Shown piece by piece: positions 12,972 through 24,781 of a stretch of DNA of 64,000 nucleotides (position 1 is its first letter; each line of letters starts with the position of its first letter). The notes under the pieces are model-generated. The model did not search any database. It worked only from the letters and a program-made list of their open reading frames with translations, and was not told the DNA's origin. Source of the stretch: Holothuria scabra (taxonomy: Eukaryota; Echinodermata; Holothuroidea; Aspidochirotida; Holothuriidae). A program made the position numbers and the translations under genes. Location of the stretch: assembly GCA_037179385.1 (NCBI GenBank), contig CM074181.1, positions 50,178,394-50,242,393 of the forward strand, read 5' to 3'.

Positions 12972-14462
12972 CAGGGTCGGGATGTAACGAGTAACAAGTA
13001 ACGCCATTACTGTACAACGAGTTACATTTTGTGTAATGGAGTCATGTAACGAGTTAATTTGTCAATGTGTAACGGAGAAATGAACGAGTTACTTTTCGGC
13101 GGTAACTTAGCTGTAACGACACGGGATTACCCCCCCCCCCCCAGTTACATTCCCGTTACATTCAACATAATGTTTTACTTTGCTTTGACCTTTAATTTAA
13201 AACATTTGTCAATTATCATGAAAATCAGCAAATCACGAGCCGGCAATTTTGAATTTAATTCTTGAAAGTAAACTGCAGTCATGCGTGACCTTTTACTGTT
13301 CCATCAATGAACTCATGCTCAGGCCGCCAGTTCCACGCCATGGGTTGGATGGCGTGATACCTTCGTTCCTTTCCCAGCACGAATGAGGGCATATCGACTT
13401 TTCAAAAATTTCTAAATTTTGTCAAAATCATGCTTATGGTTATTTTCCAGGTTAGGATTACGTCAACTAGGGATTTCCGGTCTGTCTTTTCATTATCCGG
13501 TGTCAGAATTAGAAACATAGGGTTGAAAAAATTGTCATTTCGGAACGAGGGGTCTGGCCCCTTTCCAAGAAACTTACAGGCCTAAATCTATTGGCACGAT
13601 TTGCCCTTATTCCTCCTGAGAAAAAATCACGTCGCAGACCGGGGCTGTTGTTTTAAGTTCCAGCACACTGCGCGGCGCCTATTTATTAGCTGGAATCCCT
13701 AAACGGTTTGGAAGATTTTTTACGATAATTATTTGACTACATTCTGGCCACACAAGACTCAAATTATTTTGGAATAAGTGCACCGCAGAGACGCAGAAGG
13801 CAGTGGTCTTATTTGAAGAACTCGTAACAAGCCAATAAGAAGAGGGGAGAAGTGATGAGAGTGAACATCGCAGCAGCGAGGAGGAAAATGATGAGAAAGA
13901 TTTGTTGACTCTTTGGCTTCTGTGGGAAAACCACCAGCATCAATGAAGCCGACGGATTCACTGCACAGGAGCAACCAATACTGCATCTATGCTTGGCCAG
14001 GTTCTTGAAGCCGCTGTTTATTAATTACAACACAGCACTTCCTGCAAGTGCTGCAGTAGATTATTCAGTATTGGTGAACAAATATCTGTCCCAAATCGTG
14101 CAAACATATCTGATGGTAACTTTGAAAGGCAACTGCTGCTGAAAGTAAACAAAGCTTTAATTAATAGTTGAAAAACATTGAACAAACAACAACCCAGTGT
14201 TCCTTTGAAAGAACACAAAACACAAATTAGTAAAGCATAAAAGGGACAAATTAACCTCATTTTACTTTTATCTCCTCACCGTAGCTACATTGTGTTAAGT
14301 AATTAGTTACTTTTCAAAATTAACTAGTTGCAATTGCTAGAAAAGTAACTGTAAATAGTTACATTCTCAGGTTTGTAACTTGTAACTGTAACAAGTTACG
14401 TTTTCTTTGAATTAACTTTAACTTTAACTAGTTACTATTATACTGTAACTGGAACAACCCTG
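12972..14462. mobile_element. Non-autonomous hAT transposon, 1.49 kb, 8-bp target duplication
   Basis: The element runs from CAGGGTCGGGATGTAAC to GGAACAACCCTG and is flanked on both sides by the exact 8-bp duplication TTTACCTT (12964-12971 and 14463-14470). Copy B near 43120-43145 (reverse strand) shows a similar unoccupied sequence. Subterminal regions are rich in GTAAC/GTTAC motifs in both orientations. An 8-bp duplication with CAGGG ends fits the hAT superfamily, and a transposase remnant inside confirms it. Confidence 0.9.
14005..14171 (+). pseudogene. hAT transposase C-terminal remnant
   Basis: One frame reads LKPLFINYNTALPASAAV and, after a frame change, another reads FSIGEQISVPNRANISDGNF, then ERQLLLKVNK to a stop. 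Together these match the hAT C-terminal dimerisation block (family form YNTxLPSSAAVERLFS, then GLIFSPxRNxLSDxNFExLLLLxxN). Only this end remains; the catalytic region is gone. Confidence 0.78.
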
Positions 14463-15639
14463 TTTACCTTACTCGTTTGCTTAACAGTGAGCTGTTCCTA
14501 ACCTTCAATGCGTCTAATGGTATGGGATAGGAGGTCGGAACCTACGGTTATAATATTTTTGTCAAAACTACTAAAACATAAGAGAACCCCCATCCCCCCA
14601 AAAAACAACAACAACAACACCCCCCCCCCCAGAAAAGTCGTGCCGTAGAGTGCTTATGTTTGCAACCTTAATTTGAAGGTCAGTTGTAATGTTGACCCGA
14701 GGGTTGTACTATGAAAGTTTCAATCTTTCCTTGAAGCCAATTAGTATCACGTTGTAAATCGTAAACAACCGTAAATATGATAAGATTTTAGGAAATGGTT
14801 AGACCTACTATACTAGCAAACGCATGTCAGCACTTGCAACACCGCTCATCATTAGTGTAATACAAAGAAATGTCTCAGGCACTGAAAGTTATGTCCGGAA
14901 TGTCCCCGTAAGAGAGTAAACACAGGCATGAGAGTACAGAAGGGGCCTTGTCAGAAAAGGGGGCAGAAAATTCTGAGCCCGTAAAATGCGATGGTGCCCA
15001 AAAGACAATCTAAGCGTAGGGCCACCAACAGCTGGCCCGGATCGTTTAGAAACTTTTGGAAGTAGTAGGTTAAGTTCTAGCTTTGCCGTAACGATATATT
15101 CAATCAAGTAAACATTTTCAGCTAAATTAAAGCCTCAAGTACATTGAGGCAAGGTCATGCAATGATCTTTCAAAATATTGACAAATTTTGGTCTTTTGGT
15201 CAAGAGTAAGAGTCACAGCGAGGACTGCAACATCGCCTGTGCACCCAACACATTTCACAAAGGAAATTGGGAAATATGTGGTTTCCAAAGCTGGAAATGA
15301 CGTAATCATTTCTTGTGGCATGTAACATTTCCAGCAGGGAGCTGCCTGTTTCCCGAAAGTCAAGTTGGGGAGGGGGGCAAGGGAATGTTGGAGCGGAAAA
15401 CATTTTCTTCCGCAAAGCCAAATTGAACGTCAAGCGCGCGCTCCTGCAAGTAGGGTCAAGGGGCTAAGCCTAGGCGGGGGTCAAGCGAGGTTTTGACATA
15501 TCGCTGGAAGAACAATTAAGTCTCATGAGAGGTAAATAACGTTTTTGTAGTTGATCCACCTCGTAACTAACCTAACTTACAAGAAAAATTGGGGTGAATT
15601 AGGGAAAAATCTCAACTAGGCTAAACAGTTAACTTTTAG

Positions 15640-18060
15640 CTGGTCAGGATTTGCAATGAGTACCTCAATTGGCTTTGACTATCGTAATGCCAGTGGGAAA
15701 ATATCTCTTCTGTGATTACTGAAACAGCAAAGAAAGGCAAAGAAAGGCTTTGCTCCATGTTCTTCACACAATAATATAACGAAAAGAAAGGCGGAAAGGG
15801 ACTATTATTAGGGTATAAAACACAAACAATTAAACACAGTTTCAGTTATTCAAACGACTGAAGAATATGTAATTCGTTTTCTGTGAAGGCAGTCTTCAGC
15901 ACTTACCAAGCTCCCCGACAGGGGGACAGAATTTCGAGGCTCCGACAGAGATGATGTTATGTCCCGGTGGAAAGTCACTTGGCAGACTTTGAGGAGCGCG
16001 TAGCTCGCCGGAATTGTGGGTTTTCTTTTTTACAAGTACTTAACAATCTGGAGTTTTTTGAAAGACATTTGGCTTTTGTTAAAACCATGAAAAATTTTGG
16101 TCTCTATTAAAGAATCTGTCCTTCATATGGCAAAAATAAAAAAAACGTTATGTAGGTCACAGCTGAAATTCTTTTGAGGTTACCCGTTAAATCGAGACGA
16201 GACAGTTTGCCCGGAAAGTTTTTTCCCTTTCGAACTAAGATGTGAAAGTTAATGGCTCATTAAATTGGAGAAATTTTGGAATGTAATGGAAGAAAAGTTA
16301 GTTGGCTTTTTTAAGTTATATGCCTTTCAAGAGCAAAATTCGGTCGTATGCCGGTGATTAACATAGTTGGCTTTGTTCATATATTGTACGGAGTATCCAT
16401 CCGAATTGGCAAATTTTGCCACTTTTAACAATATGAAGTTTATATCGGAGAGAAAATGTAAACCTTATGACAGTTTGGACGTTTAATGATCTTACCTTCT
16501 CATGAGAAAAAAAAAAGTAGGGGTGATTTGTAGTTTTGGGGGGTTACTGAATGTCATCAATCTGCCCTCAGACCATATTTGAAACATTCTTCCAAGGAAA
16601 AGATTTGGTTTCTCATATTTATTCGAAGTTTCATATTTTATTTTATTGTCATAGACGTACGGGAGCGTTTCACTTCGGGAGGGGGCAGAATTGTTTTTGT
16701 CCGAAAAGTGTAATCCTCCCCGAAAGACAATCTAAGTCGAGCGCACAGATATTTTTGATAAAAATTGAGAACCCCCAGACAGCAGGAATTTTCCGTGTTC
16801 GAAACTAGAGTTTAAGATGTCAGCTTTCGAGCTTTCTTTGAATTCGCAATAGAATTTTCACTTCATAATACTGCCTCAGAACGAAGAATAATTTACAAGC
16901 ATGCTTTAGGGCCTTACTGTACATGTTTATACCTGTAGTCTGAAGCCTACGCTGCCTCGCTGTGTCAGGCAACGTTTTACCCCTGTTCCAGTCAGGATTT
17001 AAGGATAGTTTCCTCAGCTCGTTTTTCATTTTAATGTGCAACAATTTCGATGGCGTGCACGATGTTTCTTACTTCAATTATAGGCCTATGTCAGTCTGCA
17101 TTTCATGAATTACAAACGAAGATCTTTGGCGTGAGCACCGATTCCTTCTCGACGTAGCGACGGGCTAACCGTACTCCCGGCATACCGGCGGGCCAAATCG
17201 GTCAACTTCTATGATAACGTACAGTACTGTGCTTCATACTTGTACACATATTGCCGTTGAATGGAGTATGCCTTACGTACATGTATATTGTACGTAATTG
17301 CGCGCTACTACTGATTGTATGCTACATATGTGGGTACAGAAAATCCCGGCGTATGATCACGAAAACCTTGGCGTACCTTCAGCGTGGTCATTACAAGGAA
17401 TGCACTTGGGGCCTATGCCCATCGTTGCACTTATTTGAGTATAGTCCTAGGTTGTTTGTTTATAGGCCATCCGTCGAAAATGAGAACGCATGCTATGCAT
17501 TGTTTACGTACGTGTACTCATTTTACTTGAGCATGTTCGCAAATATGCATGTACACTAATGGTTGATTATTTATGAATAATCATTAACAAACATACTTTC
17601 ACTGGTTCATGCTTCTGACTGATGGGAGCACTACAGCGGAAACAACTCAAACTTCATTTGGCAAAACAAATTCAACATCTTAACTCTGACAAAGATTCTC
17701 CCCAAGGAAGAGATGGCTGTCCTTCTGAGCATGTTAAACCCTGTTAAACAGTTTCCAGCTTCAGCTATCTGGCTCTCGTGCGATCACGAATTGGAAGGTT
17801 TAAGTATTTCTTTATAACAATCTCGTAGTTCCGCTTTAAATCCTAAACAAATTAGTAAGAGTGTAGCTTCGTTTGTCGATTTGATGTGAAAGTATCTTAT
17901 GATTGGATGACACAAGAGATTTAATTCATTCATTCATTCGTTCATTAAATTGGGTCAAATTGTCAAGCACCTTGTCTCATATTTGAAGTATGATGGAGGG
18001 CGGTGGAGAGGAGGTGATCATGAACACAATTATCCTTTGGTCGAAGTTCAGATTAATAGA
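15640..18060. other. Non-coding spacer between copies A and C
   Basis: No supported gene. Open frames at 16551-16808 and 17251-17559 have no recognisable domain. A part near 16660-16750 (GGGAGGGGGCAGAATTG and CGAAAGACAATCTAAG) resembles the 14940-15020 sequence, a dispersed repeat. Confidence 0.6.
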
Positions 18061-18084
18061 TTGGTGTGTGGAAATTACTCTCTT

Positions 18085-18150
18085 AAAGAGAGCCACAACT
18101 GGAAAAAAGGCCGTGGCCGGCTCGACTTGAACCAATAGGTTGGTAACTGG
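18085..18150 (+). mobile_element. SINE tail fragment upstream of copy C
   Basis: GAGCCACAACTGGAAAAAAG, then GCCGTGGCCGGCTCGACTT. Only the 3' part of the family is present. Confidence 0.6.
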
Positions 18151-19072
18151 GGAGTAAATCTCCAGCTAAGTAATTGACTCTTAAAGAAATGACTACACCA
18201 ACTACAACTATAATCATGGCTGATATTACCAAACTTCAACGAGCAGATGACAATAATTTTAAAACATGGTTCCCATGAAAGACATTACGAAGACAGTTGC
18301 TTTACAACTGTATTAACAACATACCCGGAGAATCAGGCATTTGGAAGGGGACTCTCGATTGGTTCAATTAACAAATGCGAGTGGAAGTCACCCAGGCATA
18401 AGCAAAGATAAAGCAATCAATTGTTCTGCTTGTTGAAGCCAACAATATTCATGCTCACTGATGAGAAAAGCAGAGATTTACAGGGGACCGTTTTTGATAA
18501 ATCACGGTTTGTAATCGTCAAATCAATTGTACATCCCATGCGTTAACCCTGGAATTAAATACATGAATCGAATGGCTTTTTGCCTGTGAATAGCTGCTTG
18601 TGAGCGTTCACGTCTATTTTCATCACATATGTTTTTCATTCCGTCTTTAAGGTATGGTTATAAATCCTTTATAAATTTTCAAAGAATGTCTTTGGGGAAT
18701 TTTTGGAGTTTATTCATCGAATCTTGAATTTCTACCAAGCAAATTTGTTTTTATAGGACGTTTTTTAATTACTTCTTGATTTCGTTTCACAAGGGCTTCC
18801 TATATTCCCTTTGAATTTGACAGTTTTTGCATCGAAATTAAATTCACAGATTCTCGCGTGTCATCAGTATCGCCTGCCTACTAGCACGCCCTTGTGTGAA
18901 AGGATACAAATACACTGTAAGTTTGCAACACCAACGTCAGAGAACAAATTAGACTATAAGAGAGTTGTGATTTTTGCTCCTCCTGCGATCCACGTGAGAA
19001 ACTTATGTCATGGTTATTCCTATAAATGCTAATAAATTTTGAGGCCAGATTTAAAACTCGAACTTTTTAAAA

Positions 19073-20324
19073 ATGAGTTCCAGAAATAAGTTAACACGTT
19101 GGTTACCTGTTACACCTGTTTTTATACGTATGTTTTTCTTTGGCGGTGTTATGAAGGCGAATGGAGTTGCCCTTTCTTACACAGTGCATCACCTTAACTC
19201 AACAAATACATCGGTGTCGTGGGCTTTTACTCTCCAATGTGCTGTAGCATTTCTGATAAGTAAGTATATAGATCCTTAAAGGGTAAGATCAGTCACTACA
19301 ACTTGAAGCAGTGTAAGGGACTGTTCTGCTTCATGATTGGCTTTTGGAAGTCATGTGACAATGATTTTCCTCCTCATATGTCAAATTTACCAGCATTAAC
19401 TTCTTGGTTTACCTTGACCATGCAATATTGGAGTGATAAAATACTTTGATATTATGAGGAAAATAAATAAAGAGAAATAAGAAGAAAATTTTAAAGTTTT
19501 TTGTTTATTCACCAATCATTCTTGTGCTCTCAAATTCGTGAGCCCTGTGCCACTGGTGTTGGGGAGCCTCATTGAAAACCCTTCCAGACTCTCCAACGAA
19601 GAGGTGGAACATTTTTTGGCTGACGAAATATTCCTTATCACACAAAATTCATGTCAATGTAGGGATAATTTTAATTTTAGATCAAACGGCCCTGAAGTGC
19701 TGTCTCAAGCCATATGGGGACCTTCTAGGAACTAAACATTTTTACTTATTGTTTTTAAATATATGTACAACATTTTGGCACTAATACAACTTGAAATAAT
19801 AACAGTCTATCCTTAGCAAACGTTCACACGACATAATGTAAATGACTGTACCTAAATTTCCCTCTCAAAAAGTAGTACATTTGACAAACAATCAAGACGT
19901 TTTATATTTTTCAAAAATGAAACAGATGACGACCTATCACACATCACACTTTATCCCATCGATCTATATATCACCGTTCGCTAGTTAAAAATGTTTGAAA
20001 CCCTTTGTAACATTCAGTGCACATTAAAGGGGTGGTAATTGTGACTGATACACAGTGAAGAAAATGCCAATACATTTTAGGTAAGTTATAAAACATTCCT
20101 ATTTTACTCTGGCCTTGTCGGTAATACTCTTCACTACCTGAGCGTATTACTTTGGCTACCTCAGGAACGCGTATGTGGTGTTGAGGAGAAAACCGATCTT
20201 TTTCCAACTTCGTAGTAGCTTGGGAATTCTAAATTGGTAATTTAAATTTTTCATATTTTGTACAGCTGTGCTGGTCTATTCACTTCTCCTGCATGGCATC
20301 TCTTTATTTGGCATTCAATGTCAG
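19073..20324 (+). pseudogene. MCT-like transporter pseudogene, copy C (exons 1-2 only)
   Basis: Exon 1 (19073-19259) is intact: 187 nt, donor A|GTAAGTATA, reading MSSRNKLTRWLPVTPVFIRM, then GGVMKANGVALSYTVHHLNS. Exon 2 (20266-20324) keeps the acceptor TTTTGTACAG and a donor GTAAAT but is only 59 nt, having lost 85 internal nt including the whole GGILAGGGYIF segment; this also shifts the frame. Sequence matching intron 2 continues to about 22850, including the antisense SINE, and stops just before exon 3 should start. The 5' flank (18850-19070) resembles those of copies A and B, so a promoter could have been copied too. Confidence 0.8.
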
Positions 20325-20922
20325 GTAAATTATAATTTATCCATTTGCATAAACTGATAAAATGTGTCAACTGTAAAAGTATCGTTTGCTATCCTTTCCT
20401 CTTTTTGTCCAATATTCATCTATTGTCTAGGATTTTCTTTGAGCACCAAGGAATGAAAAGATTGACACCTTAAGTAATTTAATTCACTTATCTTTCTGTG
20501 ACACAAGGGCTATTTCTTCTGGCAAATATGCATACAAACCACCTGATTTCATTGATGCAAAAAAAAATTGTCTCGAAAATTATTGGAATAGTTAATGCAA
20601 GGTTTTCATTTCTTTATTTTCAATATAAAATTTTTTTTATTATTTTTGAAAGACGTATATCAACACTTCATAATACATCTTTCAGTGAAATGAAATTAAA
20701 ATTCAAAGCAATTTCTGTTACATTCTGTTTCAGGACACACCTGAAACAGACAAATCCAAACAGCAAAGTGATATTTTACCTTAGTCTAGTATAACTTGTT
20801 CCCATCACGTTTGATGTTTCAAACTCTTTGCGTATCTGTTTCATGGATGGTTGTACACTAAAATACTTCTCAATTCCATTAATTTCACGGAATATGAGGA
20901 CTTAGGTTTGTATGTAGACAAC

Positions 20923-21091
20923 CAGTGGCGTAGCCACAGGGGGGGGGGGGTAGAACCCCCATGACCCAACCTGACAAAGCAAGAAAAAACACCTTAACAC
21001 CTTTGACTTTTCCCTCAAGTCGTGCCCCAAATTCCCTCGCCCCCCACCCCCCACCCCCCCCCCCCCATGACACAATCCGGCAACGCGACTG
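20923..21091. mobile_element. Short hAT-type element with homopolymer tracts, copy C
   Basis: It runs from CAGTGGCGTAGCC to GGCAACGCGACTG with G- and C-tracts inside. The flanks ATGTAGACAA (about 20912-20921) and ATGTAGACAA (21092-21101) are duplicated. Copy B at 46350-46370 shows the empty sequence GTATAGACAATAAA. Confidence 0.78.
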
Positions 21092-22559
21092 ATGTAGACA
21101 ATAAAATTAAGGTAATTTAAGGCTGATGGATCCCACTAATGGCTGACTGCAATTTTTTAATTGTTCAAGAATTATGTCTACTCCATGTGAGACAAAATAT
21201 ATGTGAAATAGCAGACTTCAAAAACTCGTGAACTCTCAGTTTTATACCTTCCTTACCCCTAAGTTCTCTGTTTGGAAAAATATCAATTACAATAAGCCCA
21301 AATTAGGTTGTTTTGAAACGTGAAAGAAGCTGAGGAAAGTAAGGTGTACAAAAAATGTTTATTTTAATATTTTCTGTTGACATTAGAAAATATTTCTACA
21401 AAAATAACTGTGATGGTGCTCCTTACAGCTGTTACTAAAACCGCAGCCGTCATGTGGACGAGAATGAAGCATGCAAATGTCTTAAAACTAAAATATGAAT
21501 ACATATCATTAAAGATCACAAAATCGTACTTTTTGAACTTCCAATAAAATTATTTTAACGAATTTGCCATTTCATGTCTTAATGATGCAACAGGTTGGAT
21601 CGTTAGAAGGGTAAATAAACTTAAGGGATCCCCCAGGGATTTGCAAAGACTTTCCTTTATTTTATCAGAGCTAATAAAAAGCCAATGAAGGTAAACCAAT
21701 TTTGTCAATGCATCAGAGAGTGTGTGACAGGTCTTGTGAGAACACCAACGAGTAGCCCCGGGGCCACCAGGGATTCGACAGTGGATAACAGGTATGTCAC
21801 AGAAGCAGAAGGGGAAGAACTTCGGGGCAGTAAGATCATTCCATGTTTTCTCCAAAATCAGAGGGAGCAGAAAAAATAGAACTTTAGCCTCCGTGTTTCA
21901 TAGACGTAGAAAGTAACACTTTCAAATATCACTTTGAAACAAATTTATTTGGAAATGTTTATTCTCTATACCTTCCATTAATGTAATTGCCTTTTTCAGA
22001 ATAGTGCACTTGCTAATTACGTTTTTCGGATATCCTATTCAATACATCACAAGTGAAAATACCGACGCATTACACGTCGTTGCTTGGAAGGCCCTTCCAC
22101 TTTAGAATGAGCGAAAAGTTACAAGCACTCCCTTGATGAAACAAACTTTGATTTTAATAAAACTACCTCCCTATCAAGCATAAAATCTTCCCACAGAAGG
22201 ATAAAGCACTCATATAATGTATACTTTGATCAAATCGGATTGGATTGAGTGCTTCGAATCCATCCGTAATAGTTACATTCTAGAAACGAATGTAGTTAAT
22301 GGTAGGGTTTATAACACTCAAAAGGTTTTGGTTTTGTTCTTGTTATGTTTTCTGATATTTATACAATAAAAGTGAATATTAAAATTAAATCTGCAGTTGA
22401 TTGGTTTTGGAATTATTTTGCTGTTTCTAAATTCTACTTAGAGGAATAATGTTGAATGGATTTGATTGGATTTTCAAGTACTTGTACAGTTAGTTAGGTA
22501 TAAAATTAATAACATGGTTAGTTGGTTAGTTAAATGATTGGATGAAGATTTAAGGCCCA

Positions 22560-22771
22560 GTTTCTAAACAATTTGTTGAAGTCCGGCCACGGTTTCTCCA
22601 ATTGTGGCACACTTGTTTGTCTGCTCTACCTCATTGTCAGTGCAATGCAAACACATTGTTAGGTGGTTCCATATTAAATGTGCTCAGTATGACTCGTTAA
22701 TGACCCAAATTCTTGGTCTCCCAGCTGCAAGTCGGATGCTCTAACCACTTGGCTATCCAGTGTTTCGCAAG
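22560..22771 (-). mobile_element. tRNA-derived SINE, copy C
   Basis: Reverse complement reads TGGATAGCCAAGTGGTTAGA, a good tRNA A-box context, then TGCAGCTGGGAGACCAAGAA, ending in GTGGCCGGACTTCAACAAAT. It marks the position just before the missing exon 3. Confidence 0.8.
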
Positions 22772-23582
22772 CAAAAACGTTCATTTGACCGAAAGTGTTG
22801 ACCTGATTAGGACCATATGCACTAAGATTGTTTACAAAACAAGGTTATAGCAAAACGTTATTTTTTATTTTCATTTTTGCAAAAAAACTTAATAAATGTG
22901 TTGTAGTTAATTAGGATCTATGTTGAGGGTTCATGAACAGTGTTAGTTAACGAGTCGGGTGAATCATTTTCTTTTCACTTTTTGAGTGTTGCAACGTACT
23001 CTTTCCAATACTGCATCAAGTAAATGTACAGTGAGGCGTTTGACAGAGTTGACCTTTTCCAGCTGGGCTCCCTCTAACAGGTAGCTAGAGCATGATATAT
23101 ACATACATATAAATATACACATATGAAAAAACATATACCGTGTGTTGGAAAATAACTAAATACTGTCAGTACGAAGTATAAGGCTTTAATTCCAACGAAA
23201 TGGTGACACACATAGAAACACAGCATTAGAAATAACCCTCCCGGCTTTTCAGTAGCAGCCCACTTTAATTCACCGGGCCAATCTCCCCTCAATCTCCGTT
23301 GTTTCATCGCCAAACAAGGTTTTACCAGTAGCAACAACAGAAAGCTGTACGAACAGCGGCTAATACACAAACTCCAATCCCACAGCACTGGCCTTAATCG
23401 GGACACATCTTTTTTATCCCCTTACTCAATCAATAAGTAAAGCTTCAGTGAATCCGTCAAGTTTAACTGTCTTGGTCATTTCTGAGGAAGATTGCAATCG
23501 AAACGTTATTTGTGTAGTGTTCTTCCATGTGTATCACCATTTCGCTGGAAAAAAGCGCTATACCTCGTACTGACACTATATG

Positions 23583-23607
23583 TACACACACACACACACA
23601 CACACCT

Positions 23608-23668
<61 letters not shown>

Positions 23669-23703
23669 ATATATATATATAATGTATATATATACATATA
23701 TAT

Positions 23704-23768
<65 letters not shown>

Positions 23769-23770
23769 TT
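23583..23770. repeat. (CA)n followed by (TA)n microsatellite
   Basis: About 23 bp of CA repeats pass into two long TA runs interrupted near 23660-23708. Open frames across it are artefacts of the repeat. Confidence 0.95.
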
Positions 23771-24202
23771 ATATTTTCATGCATAGCACGCTATTTGAGC
23801 TTGTGCACTTGGGTGTGCGCAAGCAATGTACCGTGAATGGCTGGACTGACGCGGGTTATGCCTGTGTCAGTCTTGTCATTCCGTCTTGAAATCTACTCTG
23901 GGCTGCATTGAGGAGACCTAACAAGGTCGAAACAATGCTGTCTGCAGATTGAGTATTTTCGCCAAATTACACGGTACTGCTTCGGTATGATCGTGTTCTG
24001 TTGAGCACTTTTAAATTTCGAGACGGAATATATATATATATATATTCTTTTGTTTGTTCAATTTTGCTACATTTGTTATAACGCAGTTGAAGGGCACAGG
24101 AGTGTCCGAAATATTCGTTTCAAATACAGACTATTGTGCTCTGAATACCGTCTTTTTTATCATTTTTTGGTTTTCCTGTCGATATGGAGCATACGTGGAA
24201 CT

Positions 24203-24204
<2 letters not shown>

Positions 24205-24263
<59 letters not shown>
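24205..24263. repeat. (TA)n microsatellite
   Basis: About 59 bp of uninterrupted TA. It forms the left flank of the 24274-24556 element. Confidence 0.95.
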
Positions 24264-24265
<2 letters not shown>

Positions 24266-24273
24266 CACTAATT

Positions 24274-24672
<399 letters not shown>

Positions 24673-24781
24673 AATACAAATAATTGCCCAAAAAACAAGA
24701 CTGGACTGAGTGCTCAATTCTGCAAGCAGAAGAGCAGATATCGACCATGTATTTATGCTGTAAAAGCAAACATAACCCTAC

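Larger units (their letters stand above)
460..15640 (-). repeat. Segmental duplication arm A (inverted partner of 36950-59215)
   Basis: Reverse complement of this segment matches copy B in order: 15590-15360 with 36960-37200, 15060-14700 with 42190-42760, 12980-12850 with 43140-43310, exon 1, intron 1 (10400-9130 with 44100-45395), 8490-7640 with 45780-46560, 7640-6000 with 46560-48300, 5200-4680 with 48790-49200, 4480-4250 with 49420 and 55485-55580, exons 3-4, and 1330-470 with 58570-59200. The stretches I aligned by eye look roughly 80-90% identical; I did not measure this. Confidence 0.8.
19400..22850 (+). repeat. Segmental duplication arm C (inverted partner of 27860-33187)
   Basis: The reverse complement of 27860-33187 matches this arm: 19430-19740 with 33187-32880, exon 2 with exon 2, 21300-21980 with 30880-30140, 22020-22560 with 28800-28140, the SINE with the SINE, and 22790-22840 with 27930-27880. 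A 1.3-kb transposon (28821-30138) and a duplicated exon 2 block are present only in D. Confidence 0.75.

Noticed and set aside
14889..15433. Overlapping minus-strand open frames upstream of copy A
   Set aside because: Counterparts in arm B (38430-38675, 42193-42471) are broken differently; this is duplicated non-coding flank with dispersed repeats.
17251..17559. 102-residue open frame on the plus strand
   Set aside because: No domain, no repeat in the paralogous arms and no splice context.
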